Shown here in pieces: positions 18,420-26,149 of a stretch of 26,199 nucleotides of DNA (positions are counted from its first letter, which is position 1; every line of letters starts with the position of its first letter). Origin of the DNA: VGDP01 sp040905845 (lineage in GTDB: Bacteria; Pseudomonadota; Alphaproteobacteria; SP197); the NCBI GenBank assembly GCA_040905845.1, contig JBBDQV010000140.1:1-26199 (forward strand). Direction: 5' to 3'. Under the pieces are notes generated by a model, which made no database searches, had not been told where the DNA came from, and saw only the letters and a list, made by a program, of their open reading frames with translations. The position numbers and the translations under genes were made by a program.

Positions 18420-19078
18420 GGACCCGCCCCCTCGGCCGCCGGGCGCCAGCCGATGGTAAGGACGACGTCGTCGGCGAGGGCATCGTCACGACCCGTGACG
18501 ATGAGCGAGGCATCCACGCCGAACCCCGACACGCTCGATGCCAGCCGCGCGGCGCGGGTCAGCGCCGTGTCTCCGGACGAACCCGCCGGTCCGACGCGAA
18601 TGTCGAGCGACAAGACGATGCCGTTCAACGGTTCGTTGATCGCGGCCGCCAATTGTTCGAGCAGCTCGGCGGCACGCGGCCGCGCCACCGCCGAATCGCC
18701 GACGAAGAGCACGCGGCCTGGAACGATGATCCGCGCGGCGCCGCCGTCGTCGACGGGCTCGAACGCCGAGACGGACGCGATCGTCTCGAACATGCCGCGG
18801 ATGCGATCGTGCAACTCGTTCAGCGCCAGGGCATCGCCGACGCTGGATACGAACGGAGCCCCTGTCTCGGCCTCGCCGAGGATCGGGCCAAAGGTCGCCG
18901 CGACGCTTTGCAGGACCGCCATCGAGCGCGGCGCGTCACGCTCCATGGTCGCGCTCAGCACGGCGAAGAAACCGAGAAGCAGCAGCACGAGGCTCAGCAT
19001 CGGCCCCACGTGGCCGGCGCCCCCAGTCGACGCGGAGCCCCGGCGCCGACCGTTGCTAATCGCCGCGCTGGCCGCCAT
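18416..19078 (-). CDS. MotB-like protein lacking the conserved aspartate
   Basis: The 220-residue protein has a membrane helix HVGPMLSLVLLLLGFFAVLSA (23-43). Aligned on FF with the neighbour (D-L-G-F-L-I-L-A-F-F), it reads S-L-V-L-L-L-L-G-F-F, so Ser29 stands where the proton-carrying Asp should be. The periplasmic part (about 60-220) has an IIVPGRVLFVGDSAVARPRAAELLEQLAAAI segment, the 'F..G.A.L...A...L..IA' pattern of MotB/OmpA domains, but the later D/R motif is degenerate. It lies 35 bases after cheZ and overlaps the next MotB-like gene by four bases. It may be a non-conducting partner of that protein. Confidence 0.65.
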   Translation of the reverse strand: MAASAAISNGRRRGSASTGGAGHVGPMLSLVLLLLGFFAVLSATMERDAPRSMAVLQSVAATFGPILGEAETGAPFVSSVGDALALNELHDRIRGMFETIASVSAFEPVDDGGAARIIVPGRVLFVGDSAVARPRAAELLEQLAAAINEPLNGIVLSLDIRVGPAGSSGDTALTRAARLASSVSGFGVDASLIVTGRDDALADDVVLTIGWRPAAEGAGP

Positions 19079-19113
19079 GCCCGATCGCTAACGCCGGTTC
19101 AAGCCGGCCGGTC

Positions 19114-19770
19114 TCAGCCGAAGCTCGCGAGCAGCGCATCGATGTCGTCCTGGTTGTTGCCCTGGCCCGGAAGCTGCGGGCCGTGCATCAGGTCCGCGGC
19201 GGACGACGGTTCGGCCTTGGCGAAACGATCCAGCTCGCTGCGCCGCTTGCGCACCTCGTCGCCGAACACCCGCGCGAGGTCGATGATGCGGGCCTCGATG
19301 TGGCCGAGCGCGGTCACCACCTTCTTGATTCGCTGGCCGGTGATGTCCTGGAAGCTGCACGCCTCGAAGATGCGGATGACCTGGTCGCGAACGTCGCCGG
19401 CGCCGAGCTTCTCGGCCGCGGTGTCGATGATTTCGGCCGCCTCGAGGATCGTTCCGGTGGCGACCTCGGTCGCCTTGACGATCGCGTCGAGCTCGTCGGT
19501 GGCCTTGGGCAGATGCTCCTCTCGAATCTCCTCCGGATAGAGCGCCGCGATCTCGTCGCGCGCCCGGCGAATGTAGTCGGTGAGCCCCTCGAGCTCACGG
19601 TAGAGCCTGAGGTCCGTCGCCGTCAGGTCGCCGCTGATGGTCGACATGATGCTGGTGACGACCTCGGTGATCTCGTCGATGCGGATCTGATCCCCGCGCG
19701 CGGCGCGCAGCTGCTCGATCCGCGTCGCGATGGCCGGTGGCGCAAGACTCGAGGCGTCGGGGTTGGTCAT
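19114..19770 (-). CDS. cheZ: Chemotaxis protein phosphatase CheZ
   Basis: The 218-residue protein dephosphorylates CheY-P. The long helical hairpin ends in CSFQDITGQRIKKVV, where D142 and Q146 correspond to the catalytic D143 and Q147 of E. coli CheZ. The last residues DDIDALLASFG form the CheY-binding tail seen in CheZ. It follows cheY by 30 bases, as in the classical cheY-cheZ pair. Confidence 0.92.
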   Translation of the reverse strand: MTNPDASSLAPPAIATRIEQLRAARGDQIRIDEITEVVTSIMSTISGDLTATDLRLYRELEGLTDYIRRARDEIAALYPEEIREEHLPKATDELDAIVKATEVATGTILEAAEIIDTAAEKLGAGDVRDQVIRIFEACSFQDITGQRIKKVVTALGHIEARIIDLARVFGDEVRKRRSELDRFAKAEPSSAADLMHGPQLPGQGNNQDDIDALLASFG

Positions 19771-19800
19771 GGCTGTCGTTCCCTGTTCACGATGCTGGCT

Positions 19801-20187
19801 TCAGAACTGGCCGATGACGGACTGGAGCTTGCCCTTGAGGGTCTCGGCGTTGAACGGCTTGACGATGTAGTTGTTGACGCCCGCTTCCTTGGCGGCGACC
19901 ACGTTCTCGGTCTTGCTCTCCGCCGTGATCATGATGAACGGCGTGCCCTTCAGCTTGGCGTCCGAGCGGACTTGCTTGAGCAGATCGAGTCCAGTCATCG
20001 GCTCCATGTTCCAATCGGAAATGACGAGGCTGTAGGCGCCACCCTTGAGCTTCTGCAGGGCCTCGCCGCCGTCGGACGCCTCGTCGATGTTCGTGAACTT
20101 GAGCTGGTTCAGCAGGTTCTTGATGATCCTGAGCATCGTCTTGTAGTCGTCGACGATCAGGATCGGCATGTTGAAATCGACAGCCAT
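19801..20187 (-). CDS. cheY: Chemotaxis response regulator CheY
   Basis: The 128-residue single-domain receiver has D13-D14 (IVDD), phospho-acceptor D58 (ISDWNMEPMTG), T88 (MITAE) and K110 (IVKPF), with no output domain. These are all the key CheY residues. In its phosphorylated form it binds FliM, whose gene is in the same operon. It starts 67 bases after motE, in a space that includes GTTAAC. Confidence 0.96.
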   Translation of the reverse strand: MAVDFNMPILIVDDYKTMLRIIKNLLNQLKFTNIDEASDGGEALQKLKGGAYSLVISDWNMEPMTGLDLLKQVRSDAKLKGTPFIMITAESKTENVVAAKEAGVNNYIVKPFNAETLKGKLQSVIGQF

Positions 20188-20245
20188 GTTCGCACCCTCT
20201 CGGCCCTCGCGCCGTGGTTGTGTCGCGGCAACTCTATCGGTGGAA

Positions 20246-20257
20246 CGTTAACCGTTA
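20246..20257 (-). promoter_or_regulatory. GTTAAC/CGTTA element upstream of cheY
   Basis: The plus strand reads CGTTAACCGTTA, a direct repeat of CGTTA containing the palindrome GTTAAC, and it overlaps the motE stop. It holds a CtrA-type half site but no TTAA-N7-TTAA. It could drive cheY separately from the upstream genes. Confidence 0.3.
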
Positions 20258-20929
20258 GTTTGTGGCCGCGGCCGTTGGCGGCAGGTCTCGGCGGCGGGCC
20301 AGGTCCTGCGTCACCTCGCGGGCGCGGTCCGCGTTCATCAGCGCCAGGATCGGGGCGACCTTGGCCTCTTTCATGCGCTCGATCACGTCGAGCAGGATCG
20401 ACGACTCGAGTTTGTCGAAGATGGGCGCGGCATTCTTCGGCTTCATGTTCTCGTAGATCTTGACCAGGCTCTTGAGCTGCTCCTCCTGGACCTCGTCGTG
20501 GCGAACGACCGAGGCCTCGAGCTCGACCTGCAAGGCCTTGAGCTCCGCGATCCGGTCCTCGACGCGGCGCTGGACCACCAGGAGGGCTTGCTCGCGGGTA
20601 TCGAGATCGCGCGCGCGCGCGTCGAGCTCGGCGCGGCGGTCGGCGAGCTGCTGGAGAATCGCCAGGTCCTCCGCCGTCAGCTCTTCGAGGCGCACGGACG
20701 GCGCGGCGCCGTCGGCGTTCGTCGCCGCGGCTTCGCCGGTTTCGGGCGGGACCTCGGGCTCGGCCATCGCGTCGGTGGCGGGTTCCGTGCTTGCCGCGGT
20801 TTCCTCCGAGCCGGCGCCGAGCGCGATCCGCACGCCGAGCTCCCCTGCCTTGACGGAGACGAGGATCGCCGTGGCCAGGATGGCCGTCGCCAGGAAGCGG
20901 AACCGCCGGCCAGCGAGACGAAACATCAT
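20255..20929 (-). CDS. motE: MotE-like protein (MgtE N-terminal-like domain, flagellar cluster)
   Basis: The 224-residue protein has an N-terminal signal anchor (residues 11-30), an acidic linker, a coiled coil (about 88-140, RAELDARARDLDTREQALLVVQRRVEDRIAELKALQVELE) and a C-terminal domain SLVKIYENMKPKNAAPIFDKLESSILLDVIERMKEAKVAPILALMNADRAREVT. This domain resembles the MgtE intracellular N domain and is typical of alphaproteobacterial MotE. In Sinorhizobium MotE is a periplasmic chaperone of the motor protein MotC. The start (ATG 20929) overlaps the previous gene by four bases. Confidence 0.85.
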   Translation of the reverse strand: MMFRLAGRRFRFLATAILATAILVSVKAGELGVRIALGAGSEETAASTEPATDAMAEPEVPPETGEAAATNADGAAPSVRLEELTAEDLAILQQLADRRAELDARARDLDTREQALLVVQRRVEDRIAELKALQVELEASVVRHDEVQEEQLKSLVKIYENMKPKNAAPIFDKLESSILLDVIERMKEAKVAPILALMNADRAREVTQDLARRRDLPPTAAATN

Positions 20930-21327
20930 CTTGCCGACCTCATCGCATCGGCCAGGTCGCGTTCGACACGCGACCGCGGCCGTGCCTTGCCGGCGGCGCT
21001 CGCTTCGACCGTCCGTGCATCACCCTCCGCGAGCCGCTCGGCGCAGCGCTCGCCGCGCTCGGCCAGGAACGCGAGCTCGTCTCCGATCGAGCGGGCCTGC
21101 TCGACGAGCCGGCCGAGGCGCGCCCCGTCCTCGGCGCCCGCGGAGCGGAAGGCGGCGAGCGACGTTTCGGCGCGCCCGATCGCTTCGAGCAGGGCCGCGA
21201 CGAGCCGCGACATATCGGCCTGGCCGCCGCGCAGCCGGGCGAGGCGACGGTCCAGCACCACGCAATAGCCGATCATGGTGGCGATCAGCGCCACCAAGCC
21301 CGTGTCGACGGCGAGGCCCACGGTCAT
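20926..21327 (-). CDS. Small membrane-anchored protein of the fliM-motE interval (DUF6468-like)
   Basis: The 133-residue protein has one N-terminal membrane helix (about residues 4-25, GLAVDTGLVALIATMIGYCVVL) and then a helical, charged region of coiled-coil type. Short proteins of this kind lie between fliM and motE in many Rhodospirillales-like genomes; I believe they are called DUF6468, but this is from memory. It overlaps the end of fliM (ATGA) and the start of motE (ATGA), so translation of all three is coupled. The role is unknown; a basal-body or motor accessory role is inferred. Confidence 0.75.
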   Translation of the reverse strand: MTVGLAVDTGLVALIATMIGYCVVLDRRLARLRGGQADMSRLVAALLEAIGRAETSLAAFRSAGAEDGARLGRLVEQARSIGDELAFLAERGERCAERLAEGDARTVEASAAGKARPRSRVERDLADAMRSAR

Positions 21328-22454
21328 CGCGCGTTCCAAGCGCAGCGCAGCGGGGCGTCGAGCCGGATGGCGACGTTGCCGCTGGCGCGTCCGATCTCGC
21401 CGCTGCCCATGACGACCCCGCCCGATCGTAACCTTACCGGCGAATCCGGCACGGCGTTCAACAGGAACGTCTTGCCGACGCTGAGCGCCGCCACGTCGTG
21501 CAGCGAGACGACGAGCTCGTCGAGCACGGCCTCGATCTCGATCTCGGTCGACCACAGCACCGTCGCGAGGTGGTTCTCCCAGATCGCGTCCTGGCCGAAC
21601 TTTTCGCCGACGAACATCTGGAGCAGCAGCTCGCGGATCGGTTCCAAGGTGGCGTAGGGCAGCAGGATCTCGATCTGGCCGCCGCGATCGACCATGTCGA
21701 CCGTCAGTCGCGCCAGGATCGCCGCGTTGGCCGGTCGCGTGATGCTGGCGAAGCGCGGGTTCGTCTCCAGGCGTTCCAGTGTGAAGGTCACCTTGTGCAA
21801 CGGCTCGAACGAGGCCGCGAGGTCGGTCAGGATGACCTGGACCAGACGCTCCACCAGGTTGCGCTCGATCGTGGTGTAGGGCCTGCCCTCGATGCGCATC
21901 GAGGCCGCGCCGCGCCGGCCGCCGAGCAGGACGTCGACGACCGCGTAGACGAGCGCGCTGTCGACGGTGACGACGCCGTAGCCCTCCCACTCCTCAGCCT
22001 TGAACACGGCGATGATCGCCGGCAACGGGATGGAGTTGAGGTAGGTGCCGAAGCGCAGCGAGGAGAGCCCGTCGAGCGTCACATCGACATTGTCCGACGT
22101 GAAGTTGCGCAGCGACGTCGACAGCACCCGCACCATGCGGTCGAACACAACCTCCAGCATGGGCAGTCGTTCGTAGGACACGAGCGAACTGTTGAGGATC
22201 GCGGCGATGCCGCGCGGGCTGCCGTTCTCCTCTTCCGCCGCGCCGAAGCCCAGCAGGCTGTCGATTTCGTCCTGGTTGAGGACTCGTGTGGAATCGACCG
22301 GAGCGTCGCCGTCGCTGGCCATCGCGGCCCATTCCGCGGCCAGCGCGTCGCCCGCGTCGTCGCCCGCGCCGCCGTCGCCGGCCATCGCGGCCCACTGGGC
22401 GGCGAGCTTGTCACCCTCGTCGGGCGTCGCGGTTGGAACTTTCTCTTCGGCCAT
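21324..22454 (-). CDS. fliM: Flagellar motor switch protein FliM
   Basis: The 376-residue C-ring protein binds CheY-P and sets rotation direction. The CheY-binding motif LNQDEIDSLLGF is at residues 59-70 instead of the extreme N-terminus. Before it are two copies of LAA(Q/E)WAAMA(G/S)DG at 17-28 and 38-49. The middle domain (LPMLEVVFDRMVRVLSTSLRNFT, GRPYTTIERNLVERL) and the C-terminal SpoA-like domain are intact. GGAG lies ten bases before the start. The gene is 24 bases after fliL. Confidence 0.96.
   Translation of the reverse strand: MAEEKVPTATPDEGDKLAAQWAAMAGDGGAGDDAGDALAAEWAAMASDGDAPVDSTRVLNQDEIDSLLGFGAAEEENGSPRGIAAILNSSLVSYERLPMLEVVFDRMVRVLSTSLRNFTSDNVDVTLDGLSSLRFGTYLNSIPLPAIIAVFKAEEWEGYGVVTVDSALVYAVVDVLLGGRRGAASMRIEGRPYTTIERNLVERLVQVILTDLAASFEPLHKVTFTLERLETNPRFASITRPANAAILARLTVDMVDRGGQIEILLPYATLEPIRELLLQMFVGEKFGQDAIWENHLATVLWSTEIEIEAVLDELVVSLHDVAALSVGKTFLLNAVPDSPVRLRSGGVVMGSGEIGRASGNVAIRLDAPLRCAWNAR
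22317..22394 (-). repeat. Direct repeat inside fliM encoding a duplicated N-terminal motif
   Basis: GGCCATCGCGGCCCA occurs at 22317-22331 and again at 22380-22394, a period of 63 bases or 21 codons. It encodes the duplicated LAA(Q/E)WAAMA motif of FliM. Confidence 0.75.
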
Positions 22455-22478
22455 GGCTCAAGCGCTCCGTGGCGCTCG

Positions 22479-23024
22479 CTACTGGACGAGCACGGACCTG
22501 AACAGCACGTCGCGCACCTGAACCGGCGCCGCGGCCTTGTTGACCCTGATCAGCAGCTCCTCCTTGAGCCGATACAGACCCTCGGAGCCCTTCAGCTCCT
22601 CGGGGCGCAACTCGCGAAGGTAGACCTGGAAACTGTCGACGATTCTCGGCATCAGCGTGGTCAGCAACGTCGTGTCGGCCTCGGCGTCGAGTTCGAGCGC
22701 GACCTGGATCTTGAGGAACGAGTTCTGCCGGCCCGACGTATTGAGGTTCACGAGCAGGTCCGGAAGGTCGAAGAACATGATGGCCGGCGCCTCTCCGGCG
22801 TGCTCTTCCTCGGCGGCCAGGCCTTCGCCCTCGGCCGCTTGTTCGACGCCCAGCAGAGGATCGAGCACGCCCGCGACGTAGGCGCCTCCGCCGCCCGCGA
22901 GCAGCAGAACCGGAACCCCCGCGAGCAGCAGGATATTCCTGAGTCCCTTACCCTTCTTCGCGGGCGCCGCGGCGGCTGCCTCGTCCGTTGGACCCGCGTC
23001 CTTGTCGAGTGCTACGTCGGCCAT
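22479..23024 (-). CDS. fliL: Flagellar basal body-associated protein FliL
   Basis: The 181-residue protein has a short cytoplasmic N-terminus, one membrane helix (residues 29-52, NILLLAGVPVLLLAGGGGAYVAG) and a periplasmic domain. That domain has FFDLPDLLVNLN and FLKIQVALELD and ends in RDVLFRSVLVQ, all FliL hallmarks. FliL surrounds the stators and stabilises them. I chose ATG 23024 (GATGGGGCG upstream); an in-frame ATG at 23066 would add 14 residues. It is the first gene of the minus-strand operon and is divergent from flgF. Confidence 0.93.
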   Translation of the reverse strand: MADVALDKDAGPTDEAAAAAPAKKGKGLRNILLLAGVPVLLLAGGGGAYVAGVLDPLLGVEQAAEGEGLAAEEEHAGEAPAIMFFDLPDLLVNLNTSGRQNSFLKIQVALELDAEADTTLLTTLMPRIVDSFQVYLRELRPEELKGSEGLYRLKEELLIRVNKAAAPVQVRDVLFRSVLVQ

Positions 23025-23088
23025 GAGCGCCCCATCGTTCCCCCGCGTGCCATCGTTCGGCGACACCGGGGAACCTTAGGGCGCGACC

Positions 23089-23095
23089 GGTTAAC
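23089..23095 (-). promoter_or_regulatory. GTTAACC half site upstream of fliL
   Basis: The minus strand reads GTTAACC 65-71 bases upstream of fliL. Seven bases before TTAA stands CTTA rather than TTAA, so only one half matches the CtrA consensus. Confidence 0.35.
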
Positions 23096-23106
23096 AACAC
23101 GTAAGG

Positions 23107-23123
23107 CCGGCAGCTTCTGCCGG
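23107..23123. promoter_or_regulatory. CCGGCAG-CTT-CTGCCGG palindrome, possible FlbD-like enhancer
   Basis: A perfect seven-base inverted repeat with a three-base centre lies 85 bases upstream of the sigma-54 promoter of flgF, a usual enhancer distance. It shares CGGCAG-N2-TCTGCC with 12794-12807. It is also 83 bases upstream of fliL, so a single site may serve both directions. Confidence 0.5.
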
Positions 23124-23208
23124 GCAAGCCGTGCCCCGAGACCCGCGCTGCCTAGCCCCGGGTCGCTCCGCTGGGCGCCAAGCCGTTGATCGAGCGCGAT
23201 TTCGAGCG

Positions 23209-23224
23209 TGGCACGGCACTTGCC
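23209..23224 (+). promoter_or_regulatory. Sigma-54 (RpoN) promoter for flgF-flgG-flgA-flgH
   Basis: TGGCAC (23209-23214), five bases, TTGC (23220-23223): all ten consensus bases of TGGCAC-N5-TTGC match, and GG and GC are ten bases apart. The expected start of transcription near 23235 is about 25 bases before the flgF ATG at 23261, just ahead of its ribosome binding site. Such promoters need an enhancer-binding activator, FlbD in Caulobacter. Confidence 0.85.
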
Positions 23225-23260
23225 CCATGGCTCGGCGAGGACCCGCTCACAAGGGGCACC

Positions 23261-24025
23261 ATGGAGACGCTCGAAACGGTCGCCCTGTCGCGCATGTCGA
23301 CGATGTCGCGCCAGATGGACATCATCGCGAACAACATCGCGAACGTGAACACGACCGGCTTCAAGGCCGCGCGCATGTACTTCTCGGAGTACGTGCAGGA
23401 CGCCGGCGAGGATTCGATTTCCTACGTCTACGACTACGGCACCGTGCGCGACTACGGCAACGGCCCGCTGGAGTTCACGAACAACCCGCTCGACGTGGCG
23501 CTCGACGGCGAGGGCTTCTTCGTCGTCCAGACGCCGGATGGCCAGCGCTACACGCGCAACGGCCACTTCCGGCTCGACGAGCAGCGCCAGCTCGTCGCCA
23601 CCGAGGACTACGAGGTCGAGGAGACCATCGAGCGGCGCCTGGTGACGACCGACGGCTACCCGGTCATGTCGGCGCAGGGCGACGCGGTGGTCGTCGCCAA
23701 CGCCGAGACCATGGAAATCTCGCCCGACGGCGTGATCAAGGTCAACGGCGCCGTGCTCGATCGTCTGCAAGTCGTGAACTTCGAGAACCCACAGGCGCTC
23801 GAGCAGGCCGAGGCGAGCCTGTTCAAGACCGATCAGGTCCCGGTTCCGACCGAAGGATCGAAAATCATCCAGGGTGCCCTCGAGGTCTCGAACGTCCAGC
23901 CGATCGTCGAGCTGACCCAGATGATCGAGATCATGCGCAGCTTCCAGGCGTCCCAGAAGCTGATCCAGGACAACGACGAGGCGATCCGGCGCGCGATCCA
24001 GACGATCGCCGGGGTCACCGCCTAA
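23261..24025 (+). CDS. flgF: Flagellar basal-body rod protein FlgF
   Basis: The 254-residue rod protein has the N-terminal motif MDIIANNIANVNTTGFKAAR and the C-terminal rod helix QPIVELTQMIEIMRSFQASQKLIQ. AAGGGG lies four bases before ATG 23261. The frame is open further upstream to 23186, but that would start ahead of the sigma-54 promoter and has no family similarity. It is the first gene of the flgF-G-A-H operon. Confidence 0.95.
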   Translation: METLETVALSRMSTMSRQMDIIANNIANVNTTGFKAARMYFSEYVQDAGEDSISYVYDYGTVRDYGNGPLEFTNNPLDVALDGEGFFVVQTPDGQRYTRNGHFRLDEQRQLVATEDYEVEETIERRLVTTDGYPVMSAQGDAVVVANAETMEISPDGVIKVNGAVLDRLQVVNFENPQALEQAEASLFKTDQVPVPTEGSKIIQGALEVSNVQPIVELTQMIEIMRSFQASQKLIQDNDEAIRRAIQTIAGVTA

Positions 24026-24055
24026 CCGACAGGAACCCAGCGGAGCCCTACGACC

Positions 24056-24841
<786 letters not shown>

Positions 24842-24853
24842 GGCTAGCGGCCC

Positions 24854-25345
24854 ATGATAACACTCCGCCACCGTGCCCTCGCCGTCCTGGCCGTCGTCGC
24901 GCTCGCGCTGCCGATCGTCGCGCCGGCGCGGGCCGACAGCACCGTGGCCGTGCCCGTCCTGGCCGAGGCCTTGGGGCTCGGCGAGGTCATCGACGCCGAA
25001 GACGTGGTCTGGGTCGAGCTGCCGTTCGGCAAGGTGCCGCGCAACGCCATCCTGGACGCCAGTGGGCTGATCGGCATGACGCCCAAGCGGCTCATCCGCC
25101 CCGGCCAACCGGTGCGCGACGGCGACGTGGTCCCGCCGGTGATCGTCAAGCGCAACGGCGTCGTCGTCATGGTGTTCGAGCGCGCCGGCCTGCTGCTGAC
25201 CGCCAAGGGCAAGGCGCTCGAAAACGGCGCGGCGGGCGAGGTCATCCGCGTCGAGAACCTGTGGAGCGGCATCGTCGTGCAGGCCCTGGTCCTGCCCGAC
25301 GGCGTCGTCGAGGTCGGGCTCGGCGTACCCGTCGCCCTCAACTGA
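24854..25345 (+). CDS. flgA: Flagellar P-ring assembly chaperone FlgA
   Basis: The 163-residue protein has a signal peptide (residues 1-27, cleavage near ARADS). An SAF-type domain follows: LGEVIDAEDVVWVELPFGKVPRNAILDASGLIGMTPKRLIRPGQPVRDGDV is the typical segment, and the protein ends with IRVENLWSGIVVQALVLPDG. FlgA acts in the periplasm to help assemble the P ring from FlgI, which is not in this window. Confidence 0.93.
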   Translation: MITLRHRALAVLAVVALALPIVAPARADSTVAVPVLAEALGLGEVIDAEDVVWVELPFGKVPRNAILDASGLIGMTPKRLIRPGQPVRDGDVVPPVIVKRNGVVVMVFERAGLLLTAKGKALENGAAGEVIRVENLWSGIVVQALVLPDGVVEVGLGVPVALN

Positions 25346-25355
25346 GGATCGGACC

Positions 25356-26105
25356 GTGATCAAAGCCATGAACCGCCGCTTGTTGACCGTCCTCGCCTGC
25401 ACCGTGCTAGGCGGCTGCGGCGCCGCCGAACGGTTGTCCCAGGTCGGCCAGACGCCCGAGCTCAAGCCCATCGAGAACCCGGTCGCGACCGCGAGCTACC
25501 AGCCGGTCAGCATGCCGATGCCCCTGCCGGAGCCGGCCGCCTACAACCCCAACTCGCTGTGGCAGAACGGCGCCCGCGCCTTCTTCAAGGACCAGCGGGC
25601 GGGCCGCGTCGGCGACATCCTGACCGTGACGATCCAGATCTCGGACCAGGCGAACCTGAGCAACCGTTCGCGCCGGACCCGCAACAGCACCGAGGACGCC
25701 GGCATCGACGGCCTGCTGGGATTCGAGAACGAGCTCGGCGCCGTGTTTCCGAACTCGATCGACGCGAGCGCGGCCCTCGACCTCGATTCGGCCTCGGAGT
25801 CCGATGGCCGCGGCGACATCACGCGAACCGAGACCGTCGATCTCGTCGTCGCCGCCGTGGTCACGCAGGTGCTGCCCAACGGCAACCTGGTGATTCGCGG
25901 CAGCCAGGAGGTGCGCGTCAACTATGAGGTGCGCGAACTCTACATCGAGGGCGTCGTCAGGCCCGAGGACATCAGCTCCTCCAACCAGATCCGCCACGAT
26001 CAGATCGCCGAAGCGCGCATCGCCTACGGCGGGCGCGGCCAGATGTCCGACGTGCAGCAGCCGCGCTACGGCCAGCAGATCATCGACATCATCTATCCGT
26101 TCTGA
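25356..26105 (+). CDS. flgH: Flagellar L-ring lipoprotein FlgH
   Basis: The 249-residue outer-membrane L-ring protein has a lipoprotein signal peptide with lipobox VLGGC, so C21 is the lipidated residue. Family motifs include SLWQNGARAFFKDQRAGRVGDILTVTI, GNLVIRGSQEVRVNYEVRELYIEGVVRPEDISSSNQI and the C-terminal RIAYGGRGQMSDVQQPRYGQQIIDIIYPF. GTG 25356 has GAGG eight bases upstream; ATG 25368 is a possible alternative start. Confidence 0.97.
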   Translation: MIKAMNRRLLTVLACTVLGGCGAAERLSQVGQTPELKPIENPVATASYQPVSMPMPLPEPAAYNPNSLWQNGARAFFKDQRAGRVGDILTVTIQISDQANLSNRSRRTRNSTEDAGIDGLLGFENELGAVFPNSIDASAALDLDSASESDGRGDITRTETVDLVVAAVVTQVLPNGNLVIRGSQEVRVNYEVRELYIEGVVRPEDISSSNQIRHDQIAEARIAYGGRGQMSDVQQPRYGQQIIDIIYPF

Positions 26106-26149
26106 GGCCCCGCTCGGAAGCGCGCGGCGCGCCATCATGTACGCTCGTC

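Noticed and set aside
23124..23137. Possible sigma-54 promoter on the minus strand toward fliL (GG-N10-GC)
   Set aside because: Only the GG and GC dinucleotides fit; the CAC part is wrong at that register, and it is over 100 bases from fliL.
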